This document shows, one piece after another, positions 15,198-23,725 of a stretch of 64,000 bases of DNA (the first letter of the stretch is position 1; each line of letters starts with the position of its first letter). The position numbers and the translations under genes are program-made. The notes below the pieces were generated by a model. It searched no databases and had not been told where the DNA came from. It saw only the letters and a program-made list of their open reading frames with translations. This stretch comes from Comamonadaceae bacterium ALPHA2B (GTDB lineage: Bacteria; Pseudomonadota; Gammaproteobacteria; Burkholderiales; Burkholderiaceae_C): positions 186,001 through 250,000 of the forward strand of contig SCOE01000001.1 of NCBI GenBank assembly GCA_005503065.1, read 5' to 3'.

Positions 15198-16169
15198 TCA
15201 GCCCGCGGTCGTGAAGCCGGTGTCGAAGGTGGCGGCCACCTGCAGGGGCTGCCGGATCAGGCCCACCTCGCGGTAGAAGTCGGCCGTGCGCTGCTGGTCG
15301 GCGATCACGGTGGCGTCGATCGGCACCCACTTCTGCTGGCGCCGCTCGAACTGCAGCTTCGCCGCCTCGGGCGGGATGCCGATGATGCGCGCCAGCGTGG
15401 CCGAGAAGGCGTCCACGTTGCGGTACGACCAGGCCTGGGCGCGCACCACGCGCTGCAGGAAGTCCTGCAGCACCGGGCGCTTGGCCGCGATGGCGGCGTC
15501 GGTCGCCGCCAGGTAGCTCAGGCCGGGCAGCAGGCCGCGGCCGCTGGCCAGCACGCGCGCATGGCCGCTGGTCTCGGCCAGCGCGGTGTAGGGCTCCCAG
15601 GTCGCCCAGGCGTCGACCGAGCCCTGCGTGAGCGCCAGCTTCGCGTCGGCCGGCGCGAGGAAGCGCAGGTTCACGTCTTCGGGCTTCAGGCCGGCGGCGG
15701 TGATCGCCTTGAGCGTGACGAAGTGGCCGATCGAGCCGCGGTTGGTCGCCACGCTGCGGCCCTTGAGGTCGGCCGCGGTCTTGAGCGGCGAGTCCGGCCG
15801 CACCAGCACCGCCGTGCCGTAGGCGTCGCTGCGGTTGGCGCCGATGGCCTTGACCTTGGTGCCGGCGGCCAGCGCGAAGATCAGCGGCGCATCGCCGATG
15901 GGGCCGCTGTCCACCGCGTTGGCGTTCAGCGCCTCGGCCAGCGGTGCGGCGGCCGGGAATTCCGACCACTGGATGTCGTAGGCCAGGCCCTGCAGCGCAT
16001 CGGCGGCCTCGAGCAGCGCGCGCAGGCCGCCCTTCTGGTCGCCGGCCTTGAGCACGGGGCGGCCCTGCGCGTGCAGGCCGATGGCCGGCAGCGCCAGGCC
16101 GGCGGCTGCGAGTCCCGCGCCGGCGACGAGGCGGCGACGGCCGAGGGAGGAAGGTGGGCGAAAAGTCAT
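15198..16169 (-). CDS. Aliphatic sulfonate-type ABC substrate-binding protein (SsuA-like)
   Basis: A 323-residue protein with a twin-arginine-like signal (LGRRRLVAGAGLAAAGLALPAIGLHA). The mature chain begins VLKAGDQKGGLRALLEAADAL, the diagnostic SsuA pattern (xGDQKGGxxxLLEAA), with later NANAVDSGPIGDAPLIFALAAG and SVDAWATWEPY, where Trp and Glu line the sulfonate site. It is the last gene of the long minus-strand organosulfur operon, which already has another binding protein at 19240-20241, so this importer may be served by two receptors. A closely similar SsuA is in the divergent operon at 23722-24759. Confidence 0.9.
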   Translation of the reverse strand: MTFRPPSSLGRRRLVAGAGLAAAGLALPAIGLHAQGRPVLKAGDQKGGLRALLEAADALQGLAYDIQWSEFPAAAPLAEALNANAVDSGPIGDAPLIFALAAGTKVKAIGANRSDAYGTAVLVRPDSPLKTAADLKGRSVATNRGSIGHFVTLKAITAAGLKPEDVNLRFLAPADAKLALTQGSVDAWATWEPYTALAETSGHARVLASGRGLLPGLSYLAATDAAIAAKRPVLQDFLQRVVRAQAWSYRNVDAFSATLARIIGIPPEAAKLQFERRQQKWVPIDATVIADQQRTADFYREVGLIRQPLQVAATFDTGFTTAG

Positions 16170-16212
16170 GGAAGCTCCGGGTGTCGTGCGATGAAGAAGA
16201 AGAGGAAGGGGG

Positions 16213-17367
16213 TCAGTGGATGAAGCCGCCCTTGACGAAGCGCACCGGCTGCGCGTCCATGCGGGCGATCAGCGCGCCCAGGCCGTCGGCCGGTGCCGTC
16301 GTCGAGGCGGACCTCGGCGGCGCGTCGCTGCGGCACAGCAGGTCGTCGTCGGACCAGCCGGCGCGCGTGGGGCTGCTGCGCGCGCGCAGGTAGCCGTCGC
16401 GGTCGACGATGAACTGCAGGCCGGCCGGCGAATCGACGCCGGCCAACAGCGCCAATGCCTGCCAGGCCTCGGGCGTGCGGGCCACGCAGCCCTCGGCCAC
16501 CGGATCGTCGCCGGGGCGCACCTGCACCGTGACCAGGCGCGGGTCTTCGGGCGGCGGCGGCGTGCCTTGGCCCGCCACGACCAGCCGCAGCCGCTGGCCG
16601 CGCCAGCTCGACAGCGGCCGCGTGCGGCCGTCGGCGCATTGCACCGGCGCATCGGCCAGGCGCACCGGCCGGCCCCACTGTCCGGTCGCGCGCAGCATCT
16701 CGCCGGCGGCCTGGGCTTTCATGGCGTCGATCAGCGCCCAGGCATCGGCATCGCTCAGGCGGTCGCCGAAGGCGGGCATGGTGGGGCGGCCCTGCGTGTC
16801 GCGCAGGCCGTGCTGCAGGTGCCAGAGCAGGTCGCCGTCCGCGCGGCGCCACAGCAGCGGCCCCGCCAGGTTCGGCGGCCAGACGGCGAGCGACGCGGCC
16901 TGCGGCCCCTGCCCCCGCCCGTCCGTGCCGTGGCACTGCACGCAGTGCTGCGCATAGAGCGCCTGCCCGCGCACCACGCCGGCGGCGCTCGGCAATCCGG
17001 GCGGAACGTGGAAGCTCGCCGGCGTCGCGGGCACGCGCAGGGCCGACGCATCGGGCCAGGGCACGGTGATCGCCGCCAGCGGCAGCGTGGCCAGCAGGTA
17101 CCAGCGCCCGCGCCGCCACGCCCAGGCCACGGCCAGCGCCAGCAGCGCGAAGGCGACGAAGGCCAGCGCCGCGGCCAGCCGCCGCGCCTGCCCGAGTTCG
17201 ATCAGCAGGTTGTCGCCCGACAGCCGCCAGGCCCAGGGCCAGGCCGGTTGCCCGTGCACGTCGCCGACGATGCCCAGCGCGTGCAGCGCCCGCAGCAGGG
17301 CGAGCTGCGCCGACTGCAGGCCGTCGATCAGCGCCTGCAGCCATTGCGCCTCGATCGCGGCCTCCAC
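16213..17367 (-). CDS. Membrane-anchored c-type cytochrome
   Basis: A 384-residue protein starting at GTG 17367, three bases after the ATPase stop. Two membrane helices are visible (about 64-84 and 88-104). They precede a periplasmic cytochrome c domain with CVQCHG (heme Cys142, Cys145, His146) and probable axial Met197 in GRPTMPAFGD. The C-terminal third resembles a thioredoxin-like or electron-transfer accessory domain (RLRLVVAGQG, GLQFIVDRDGYLRARSSP) but has no CxxC. A cytochrome in an SsuABC-type operon is unusual; it may take electrons from oxidation of a sulfur product such as sulfite. That role is inference only. Confidence 0.8.
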   Translation of the reverse strand: MEAAIEAQWLQALIDGLQSAQLALLRALHALGIVGDVHGQPAWPWAWRLSGDNLLIELGQARRLAAALAFVAFALLALAVAWAWRRGRWYLLATLPLAAITVPWPDASALRVPATPASFHVPPGLPSAAGVVRGQALYAQHCVQCHGTDGRGQGPQAASLAVWPPNLAGPLLWRRADGDLLWHLQHGLRDTQGRPTMPAFGDRLSDADAWALIDAMKAQAAGEMLRATGQWGRPVRLADAPVQCADGRTRPLSSWRGQRLRLVVAGQGTPPPPEDPRLVTVQVRPGDDPVAEGCVARTPEAWQALALLAGVDSPAGLQFIVDRDGYLRARSSPTRAGWSDDDLLCRSDAPPRSASTTAPADGLGALIARMDAQPVRFVKGGFIH

Positions 17368-17370
17368 CGT

Positions 17371-18168
17371 TCACCAGCTCGCGTCCAGCCCGAGGTGGCG
17401 CAGCGCCTCGTGGCGCAGGTCGGCCAGGCGTGGGTGGCCGCGGTGGCGGGGGTAGGGCAGGTCGACCGTGAGTTCGGCCACCACGCGCGCCGGGCGGTCG
17501 CTGAGCACGATCACGCGGTTGGCGAGGAACAGCGCCTCTTCCACGTCGTGCGTGACCAGAAGGGCCGAGAAGCCGCTGCGCTGCCACAGGGCGACCAGCT
17601 CGCTCTGCATCGCGATGCGGGTGAGCGAGTCGAGCTTGCCCAGCGGCTCGTCGAGCACCAGCAGGCGCGGATCGTTGACCAGCGCACGGGCCAGCGCCAC
17701 GCGCTGTGCCATGCCGCCCGAGAGCTGGTGCGGGAAGGCCTTGGCGAAGTCGGCAAGGCCCACGCGCTGGAGCGCCTCGTCGACGCGGTGCCCTTGCGTC
17801 TTCAATACACCCCGCGCCTGAAGCCCGAGCGCCACGTTGTCGCGCACGCTGCGCCAGGGGTAGAGCGTCGGGTCCTGGAAGACGACGATGCGCGAGGGGT
17901 CGGGGTGCGTGATCGGCGCGCCGTCCTGGGTGAGGCGCCCGGCCGTCGCCGGCTCCAGCCCCGCGACCAGCCGCAGCAGCGTGGACTTGCCGCAGCCGCT
18001 GGGCCCGAGCAACGCGACGAACTCGCCCGGCGCCACCTCGAGGTCGATGTCGTCGAGCACCTGAAGCGGCGCGGCCGCGGTGCCGAACCAGTGGCTCACG
18101 CCCTGGATGCCGATGCGCGCGCCGCCGGCGGCGGTCGTCGGCGCGGGTGGCAGGGCCGCGTTCACCAT
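17371..18168 (-). CDS. ABC transporter ATP-binding protein, SsuB/TauB-like
   Basis: A 265-residue nucleotide-binding subunit with Walker A GPSGCGKST (55-63), Q-loop in VVFQDPTLYPW, signature LSGGMAQR (149-156), Walker B LLVLDEP (169-175) and H-loop in LLVTHDVEEA. The PW after the Q-loop and the DVEEALFLANRVIVLS tail are typical of NitT/TauT ATPases. Its ATG overlaps the permease stop by 7 nt (ATGGTGA), so the two are translationally coupled. Confidence 0.93.
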   Translation of the reverse strand: MVNAALPPAPTTAAGGARIGIQGVSHWFGTAAAPLQVLDDIDLEVAPGEFVALLGPSGCGKSTLLRLVAGLEPATAGRLTQDGAPITHPDPSRIVVFQDPTLYPWRSVRDNVALGLQARGVLKTQGHRVDEALQRVGLADFAKAFPHQLSGGMAQRVALARALVNDPRLLVLDEPLGKLDSLTRIAMQSELVALWQRSGFSALLVTHDVEEALFLANRVIVLSDRPARVVAELTVDLPYPRHRGHPRLADLRHEALRHLGLDASW

Positions 18169-19226
18169 TTCACGGTCCCCTTCTGCCACGACAGCACGCG
18201 GTCGCGCACCGTGAAGAGCAGCGTGATCAGGCCCGAGCACAGCACCGCCATCACCAGCAGCGCCGCGTACATGTTGGCGTAGGCGGCCCAGCCCTGGGCC
18301 CACTGGAGGTACCAGCCCAGGCCGGCCTTCACGCCCATCATCTCGGCCGTCACCAGCACCGAGAACGAGGCGCCCAGGCCCATGAAGAGGCCGACGAAGA
18401 CCTGCGGCAGCGCGGCCGGCACGGCCACGCGCCACACCAGGAACCATTCGCTCGCGCCCAGCGTGCGCGCCACGTCGTAGTAGCTCTTGTGCACCGAGGC
18501 CACGCCCGACCAGGCGAGCACGGCCACCGGGAAGAAGGTGGCCAGGCCGATCAGGAACACCGCCGCCGCGTAGCTCGACGGCGCGAAGAAGAAGGCCAGC
18601 GGCAGCAGCGCCGAGGCGGGTACCGGACCGAGGAAGCGCAGCACCGGATGCACCCAGTAGCCCGCGATGCGCGACCAGCCGATCCACACCCCGGTGGCAA
18701 AGCCCACCAGCGCGCCGAGCACGAAGCCATGGGCCAGCAGGCGCACCGAATGCGCGGTGGACAGGCCCAGCCGCGCCCAGTCCTCGTAGGCCACGTCGAT
18801 CAGGCTCTGGGGCGGCGCGAAGAAGGGCGGCGGCAGCGCGCCGAGCTTGGCCGTGAGCAGCTCCCACAGCGCCAGCAGCAGCGGCGCGGCGACCAGCCAC
18901 TGGCCTGCGCGGTGCAGCGCCTGCGCGATGCGCCCGCTGCGCGGGCCGGCCAGCGCCCAGGCGAGCACCGCCGCCGCGATGCCCAGCGCGAGCACGCCGA
19001 ATTCGTTGGTGAAGTTCCAGTCCGAGAAGCCCACCTCGCGGTTGGGCCAGGCGAGCGTGAGGGCGCCCAGGCCCACCCAGGCTGCTGCAGAGACGATGCC
19101 CGTGCGCCAGATGCGCCGTCGCCGGGACGCGGCCGTGGCCGCGACGGCCGGTGCGCGCTGGGCGCGGGGCGCCGCGGCGTTCGTGTCGTAGGCGCGTGCG
19201 AGCGTGCCGTCGATGGCTGCTGTCAT
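18162..19226 (-). CDS. ABC transporter permease, SsuC/TauC-like, with N-terminal extension
   Basis: A 354-residue permease, longer than the usual 260 residues because about 90 extra residues with two additional hydrophobic segments precede the standard six-helix BPD_transp_1 domain. The EAA-like loop reads VARTLGASEWFLVWRVAVPAALPQVF with the conserved G. AAGGAG lies 7 nt before the ATG. It forms a unit with the ATPase downstream and the binding protein upstream (13-nt gap). Confidence 0.9.
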   Translation of the reverse strand: MTAAIDGTLARAYDTNAAAPRAQRAPAVAATAASRRRRIWRTGIVSAAAWVGLGALTLAWPNREVGFSDWNFTNEFGVLALGIAAAVLAWALAGPRSGRIAQALHRAGQWLVAAPLLLALWELLTAKLGALPPPFFAPPQSLIDVAYEDWARLGLSTAHSVRLLAHGFVLGALVGFATGVWIGWSRIAGYWVHPVLRFLGPVPASALLPLAFFFAPSSYAAAVFLIGLATFFPVAVLAWSGVASVHKSYYDVARTLGASEWFLVWRVAVPAALPQVFVGLFMGLGASFSVLVTAEMMGVKAGLGWYLQWAQGWAAYANMYAALLVMAVLCSGLITLLFTVRDRVLSWQKGTVKW

Positions 19227-19239
19227 GCCTCGGGCTCCT

Positions 19240-20241
19240 TCAGGCCAGCACGTCCACCGACACGTGGTTCGCGAGGCGCGCCGGGTCTGTGGAGGACTTG
19301 AGCACGCCCACCGAGCGGAAGTCGCGCGCATAGAACTCGACCTCGTCGCGCAGGTTCCTGCCCACGGGGTGGTGCTGGTGCGTCAGCGTGCCCAGCAGCG
19401 CCTGCAGGTCCTCCACGGCCACCTTGGGCGAGTACTTGGCGAAGAGCTTGGCCGACTCGTTGGGGTTCTCGGCCACGTAGTCGGAGGCCTGCACGATCGA
19501 GCGCACCAGTGCGGCCACGGTGGGCTTGTCCTTGCGCACCAGCTCGCCGCGCGCGCCGACGATGCAGCAGACCTTGTCCTTGTATTCGCCCGAGAGATTG
19601 GTCGCCAGCTCGGTGAAGCGGCCCTTGTTGCGCTTCTCGATCAGGTAGAGCGTCGGGTCGCCGTCGGCAATCGCCTGGATCTCGCCCTTGTTCACGGCCA
19701 CGTCGAGCAGGTCGGCCGGGTACTGGCGCCACTGCACGTCCTTGTCGGCGTCGATGCCGTTCTTCTTGAGCAGGATCGAGAAGAAGTTCTTGCCGGGGCT
19801 CGCGATGTCCGACACGCCGATGGTCTTGCCCTTGAGCTGCTGCAGGCTCGTCACGCCCGCCTCGTTCACGCCCACCATCCGCACGCAGCCGCCGTGCGAG
19901 CTGCCGACGATCTTGACGTCGAAGCCCGACTCCAGCGGCTTGAGCCAGCGGTGGATCATGCCCACCGCCGCATCGGCCTTGGCGGTGGCCAGCGACTCGA
20001 GCAGCTGGTCGGTCGAGCCGGTGTAGTTGATGAGATCGACCTGCAGGCCGTTCTTCTCGAAGATGCCGCGCTCCTGCGCCACCACCACCGGCGACAGGCA
20101 GAAGGCGCTGGCGTTCCAGGCGAAGGTGAGCTTGCGCGGCTGCGACCAGGCGCGCGAAGCGAGCAGGCCGCTGGCGGCCACGGTGGCGGCGGCACCGGCA
20201 ATGCGCAGGGCGCCGCGGCGGTTGAGGGGCGGATGGGTCAT
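19240..20241 (-). CDS. ABC transporter substrate-binding protein, NitT/TauT family
   Basis: A 333-residue exported receptor (signal GALRIAGAAATVAASGLLASRAWS). The mature start, KLTFAWNASAFCLSPVVVAQERGIFEKNGLQVDLINYTG, is that of the SsuA/NMT1 group that binds sulfonates, nitrate or pyrimidine-like ligands. It contains two close Cys residues (DKVCCIVGARG) whose role is unknown. It lies directly upstream of the permease and is the likely cognate receptor of the operon. Confidence 0.9.
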   Translation of the reverse strand: MTHPPLNRRGALRIAGAAATVAASGLLASRAWSQPRKLTFAWNASAFCLSPVVVAQERGIFEKNGLQVDLINYTGSTDQLLESLATAKADAAVGMIHRWLKPLESGFDVKIVGSSHGGCVRMVGVNEAGVTSLQQLKGKTIGVSDIASPGKNFFSILLKKNGIDADKDVQWRQYPADLLDVAVNKGEIQAIADGDPTLYLIEKRNKGRFTELATNLSGEYKDKVCCIVGARGELVRKDKPTVAALVRSIVQASDYVAENPNESAKLFAKYSPKVAVEDLQALLGTLTHQHHPVGRNLRDEVEFYARDFRSVGVLKSSTDPARLANHVSVDVLA

Positions 20242-20266
20242 GGTGTTGGGGCGAGAGGGTGGTGGA

Positions 20267-21118
20267 TCAATCGAGCAGATCGGGCTCGCTCTGGACGAGG
20301 CCCTCGTACAGGCTCTCGAAGGCATGCAGCGCGCCCTCCGGGCCGCCGATCTGGCCGTGCGTGTGGCGGGCCGTGGCCTCGTCGATGGGCTGGGGCGTGC
20401 CGGCGGCCTGCGCCAGCAGCTGCGTGTGGCAGGCGTTGTCGAGCGCGATGTACCACCACGCCGCGGCTTCGACCGTCGGGCCCGCGGTGAGGATCCCGTG
20501 GTTCTTCAGGATCGCGCCCTTGGCCACGCCGCCGGCCTCCTTGGCCAGCGCCTGCGCGATGCGGTCGCCCTCGCTGGTGTCGACCACCATGCCGGTGAAG
20601 TCGTCGAACAGCGCCACGTCGCCATGGAACACGCAGCTGTCCTGCGTCAGCGTCGCCAGCGGCTGGCCCAGGGTGGAGAAGGCCTTGCCGAAGGTCGAAT
20701 GCGTGTGCGCGGCGGCGACGACGCCGGGGTGGCGCTCGTGGATGGCCGCGTGGATCGCGAAGGCGGCCTTGTTGAGCGGGCGCCGGCCGATCACCGTCTC
20801 GCCGCGCGCGTTGACCAGCAGCAGGTCCGACACCTTGATGCGCGAGAAGTGCACGCCCAGCGGGTTGACCCAGAAGTGGTCGGCGAGTTCGGGGTCGCGT
20901 GCCGTGATGTGGCCGGCCAGGCCCTGCGCGAAGCCGAAGCGCGCGAAGAGGCGGAAGGCGCCGGCCAGGCGCTCCTGGCGGTGGCGGCGCTCGGCCTCCA
21001 AGCTCGGGCGGGCCGGCGGCGCCTCGAACCAGAAGTGCTGGCGCGGCGTGGCGTTGAAGCGCTCGCGCAGGCCGCGCGGTGCCGTGGCCGGACGTTCGAT
21101 GGACAGGATGGCGCTCAT
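20267..21118 (-). CDS. Class II aldolase/adducin-family protein
   Basis: A 283-residue protein with the zinc-site pattern of fuculose-phosphate aldolase relatives: AHTHSTFGKAFSTLG supplies two His ligands and KNHGILTAG a third. An acidic residue at the usual catalytic position (DDFTGMVVDTSEGD) completes the resemblance. The N-terminal GLAGHITARDPE segment is the common entry of the family. In an organosulfur operon it could cleave or decarboxylate a C3 sulfonate or aldehyde product of the monooxygenase upstream. The reaction is not determined by the sequence. Confidence 0.82.
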   Translation of the reverse strand: MSAILSIERPATAPRGLRERFNATPRQHFWFEAPPARPSLEAERRHRQERLAGAFRLFARFGFAQGLAGHITARDPELADHFWVNPLGVHFSRIKVSDLLLVNARGETVIGRRPLNKAAFAIHAAIHERHPGVVAAAHTHSTFGKAFSTLGQPLATLTQDSCVFHGDVALFDDFTGMVVDTSEGDRIAQALAKEAGGVAKGAILKNHGILTAGPTVEAAAWWYIALDNACHTQLLAQAAGTPQPIDEATARHTHGQIGGPEGALHAFESLYEGLVQSEPDLLD

Positions 21119-21217
21119 TGGAAGACCTCCGTGCTTCGCACTGCGGTGCGAGCTTGCTTGGGGCGGCCCGGCGCGGCGCTCATGCGGTTCTTCCGAAGGG
21201 CTTGCGGGTGCATGGCC

Positions 21218-22327
21218 TCAGGCCGCGCGGCGCTGGCCCGCGATGCGTTGCGCGACCAGCTCGCGCGTGCGCGGGATCAGTGCACGGCCGTAGTCGGTGG
21301 CGTCCTCCAGCGGGTCGAAGCCGCGGATCAGGAAGGTGCTCACGCCCAGGTCCCAGTAGTCGAGCAGCGCGTCGGCCACCTGCTCGGGCGTGCCCACCAG
21401 CGCGGTGCTGTTGGAGCGGCCGCCCGTCTCCTGGGCGATGGCGGTCCACAGGCGCTTGTCCACGCGCGGGCCCTTGTCGGCCGCGGCCAGCAGGCGGCGT
21501 GCGCCCTCGCTCTGCTGCGGGCCGCCGCGTGCGTAGCCGGCCACCACGCGCAGGCGGCGCGTTTCTTCCAGGATGCGGTCGGCCCGCGCCCAGGCGGCGT
21601 CCTCGGTGTCGGCCAGGATGGGCCGGAACGAGACCGAGAAGCGCACGCTGCGGCCGTGCCGGGCCGCCTCGGCGCGCACGCGGGCCGTGAGCTCACGCGC
21701 CTGATCGAGCGATTCGCCCCACAGCGCGTACACGTCGGCATGCTTGCCGGCCACGGGGATGGCGGCCTCCGAGGCGCCGCCGAAATACACCGGCACGTGC
21801 GGCTTGCCGCCCTGCGTCTGCAGCGGCTTGATCTCGGAGAAGGCGCCTTGCGCGCGGTAGTGGGCGCCCTCGTGGTCGAAGGGCTTCTCGGCCGTCCAGA
21901 CCTTGCGCAGCACGTCCAGGTACTCGTCGGTGCGGGCGTAGCGCTGGTCGTGGTCCAGCCAGTCGCCGTCGCGTCGCTGTTCCTCGTCGGAGCCGCCCGA
22001 GATGTAGTGCACCGCCAAGCGCCCGCCGCTGAGCTGGTCGAGCGTGGCGAACTGCCGCGCCGCCAGCGTGGGCGCGACGAAGCCCGGCCGGTGCGCCAGC
22101 ATGAAATGGATGCGCTCGGTGACGGCCGCCGCATGCGCCACGGTGAGCGTGGCGTCAGGGCTGGTCGAGTGGTGCGGCACCAGGATGCGGTCGAAGCCCG
22201 CCGCCTCGTGGGCCTGCGCGAAGGCGCGGATGTACGCGGGGTCGAACACCGGGCCGCGCGGGGCATGGATCTCCGAGACCTTCTGGCCCTGGATCATGCC
22301 GATGAATTCGACGTCGTTCTGGCTCAT
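21218..22327 (-). CDS. LLM-class alkanesulfonate monooxygenase (SsuD-like)
   Basis: A 369-residue FMNH2-dependent monooxygenase. Family features are VEFIGMIQGQK at the N-terminus, DRILVPHHSTSPDATLTVAHAAAVTERIHFMLAHRPGF, ATLDQLSGGRLAVHYISGG, and HVPVYFGGASEAAIPVAGKHADVYALWGE. These match SsuD and its DMSO2/methanesulfonate relatives (SfnG, MsuD). It would release sulfite from an alkanesulfonate. AAGGA precedes the ATG. It is the first gene of the minus-strand operon and faces the acyl-CoA-dehydrogenase-like gene across a divergent promoter. A flavin reductase partner is not present in the window. Confidence 0.9.
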   Translation of the reverse strand: MSQNDVEFIGMIQGQKVSEIHAPRGPVFDPAYIRAFAQAHEAAGFDRILVPHHSTSPDATLTVAHAAAVTERIHFMLAHRPGFVAPTLAARQFATLDQLSGGRLAVHYISGGSDEEQRRDGDWLDHDQRYARTDEYLDVLRKVWTAEKPFDHEGAHYRAQGAFSEIKPLQTQGGKPHVPVYFGGASEAAIPVAGKHADVYALWGESLDQARELTARVRAEAARHGRSVRFSVSFRPILADTEDAAWARADRILEETRRLRVVAGYARGGPQQSEGARRLLAAADKGPRVDKRLWTAIAQETGGRSNSTALVGTPEQVADALLDYWDLGVSTFLIRGFDPLEDATDYGRALIPRTRELVAQRIAGQRRAA

Positions 22328-22417
22328 GTTGTGTTCCTTGTGAATGAGGGCCGGCGCGTGCGGTGCGCAGGCGGGAGAGAAGCGGAGCGTCACCGTATCG
22401 GCCGCGCGCGGCGTCGT

Positions 22418-22439
22418 GAACGTAGAAAAACGCGCTTGC
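22418..22439 (+). promoter_or_regulatory. Divergent promoter region with sulfur motif copy C (GAACG-N13-TTGC)
   Basis: The 165 nt between the two divergent starts (22327 and 22493) contain GAACG-TAGAAAAACGCGC-TTGC, the same two blocks at the same 13-nt spacing as copies A and B and in the same orientation relative to the minus-strand gene. It lies 91 nt upstream of the SsuD-like start. The central AGAAAAA is the most AT-rich part of the region. Confidence 0.55.
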
Positions 22440-22492
22440 ATATGCGCCTTCCGTCGTTTACCGCACGGCGCCGCGCGCCTAAGGTGCGCGGC

Positions 22493-23725
22493 ATGCGTGT
22501 GCTTGCCCATTCCGTTCCACCCCCCTTCACCCAGGCCCCGGCGTCCGGCAGCGCGCCGCCCGACCGCGCGCTGCTCGACCGGCTGACGCGCGAGTTCGCC
22601 GCCACGGCGGACGCGCTCGACGCGAGCGGTGCCTTTCCCCATGCCAACTTCCGCGCCCTGCAGGCCGCGGGTCTCGTGGCACTCGTGGCGCCAGCCGCCT
22701 GGGGCGGCGGCGGCGCCACGCTCGCCCAGGCGCGCGAGGTGATCACGGCCGTGGCGCGCGGCGAGCCGGCCACCGCGCTGATCCTGGTCATGACCTACCT
22801 GCAGCACCAGGGCCTGGGCCGTCCCGACGGCCGCTGGCCGCGGCACCTGGCCGAGCGGGTGGCGCGCGATGCGGTGGCGCACGGCGCGCTCATCAATTCG
22901 CTGCGCGTGGAGCCGGCGCTGGGATCGCCGGCGCGTGGCGGCCTGCCGGGCACGGTCGCGCGGCGCGAGGGCGAGGCGTGGGTGATCTCCGGCCACAAGC
23001 TCTACACCACCGGCATCGAAGGCCTGAGCTGGCTCGCCGTGTGGGGCCGGACCGACGAGCCCGCACCGCGCACCGGCGTTTTCCTGGTGCCGCGCGAGGC
23101 CGCCGGCCTGCGCGTGATCGAGAGCTGGGACCACCTGGGCCTGCGCGCCTCGGGCAGCCACGAGGTGGTGTTCGAGGACGTGCGCATCCCCCTCGACCAC
23201 GCCGTCGACCTGCGCGACCCCGCCGAGTGGGCGCCCGGAGCGGGCGGCCCGCCCGACATCGCCGGCCAGGCGAGCCAGCAGGCCTGGATGGTCGCGCTGC
23301 TGGGCAGCCTCTACGACGCCGTGGCGCAGGCGGCGCGCGACTGGCTGCTGGACTTCCTGCGCACGCGCGCGCCCGGCAGCCTCGGCGCGCCGCTGGCCGG
23401 CCTGCCGCGCGTGCAGGAGGCGGTGGGCGAGATCGAGGCGCTGCTGCGCAGCAACCGCGCGCAGCTCGACGCGCTCGCCGCCGACGTGGACGCCGGTCGC
23501 GCGCCGCCGCCGGCCGACAGCGGCCTGGTGAAGTACAGCGTCACGACCCAGGCCATCCGCGCCGTGGAGATCGCGCTGCAACTGAGCGGCAACCACGGCC
23601 TGTCGCGCCGCAACCCGCTGCAGCGGCACCACCGCGACGTGCTGTGCAGTCGCATCCACACGCCGCAGAACGACGCGGTGCTGGTGGCCGCCGGTCGTCG
23701 TGCGCTGGCGGAGGTGGTGTCGTGA
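22493..23725 (+). CDS. Acyl-CoA-dehydrogenase-like flavoprotein, SfnB/DszC-like
   Basis: A 410-residue protein with the acyl-CoA dehydrogenase fold: N-terminal helical part, then WVISGHKLYTTGIEGLSWLAVWGR (flavin-binding strand), SWDHLGLRASGSHEVVFEDV, and a C-terminal LSGNHGLSRRNPLQRHHRDVLCSRIHTPQND. The conserved base Glu of true dehydrogenases is not at its usual place. The GNHG...R..RD.. end is that of the SfnB/SfnC/DszC group, which hydroxylates or oxygenates sulfur compounds. It heads a plus-strand operon of organosulfur genes. Confidence 0.85.
   Translation: MRVLAHSVPPPFTQAPASGSAPPDRALLDRLTREFAATADALDASGAFPHANFRALQAAGLVALVAPAAWGGGGATLAQAREVITAVARGEPATALILVMTYLQHQGLGRPDGRWPRHLAERVARDAVAHGALINSLRVEPALGSPARGGLPGTVARREGEAWVISGHKLYTTGIEGLSWLAVWGRTDEPAPRTGVFLVPREAAGLRVIESWDHLGLRASGSHEVVFEDVRIPLDHAVDLRDPAEWAPGAGGPPDIAGQASQQAWMVALLGSLYDAVAQAARDWLLDFLRTRAPGSLGAPLAGLPRVQEAVGEIEALLRSNRAQLDALAADVDAGRAPPPADSGLVKYSVTTQAIRAVEIALQLSGNHGLSRRNPLQRHHRDVLCSRIHTPQNDAVLVAAGRRALAEVVS

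Noticed and set aside
20027-22492. Very long plus-strand frame running through the SsuD-like and aldolase-like genes before the acyl-CoA-dehydrogenase-like gene
   Set aside because: The upstream part is antisense to two well-supported enzymes and has no family features; the real gene begins at 22493.
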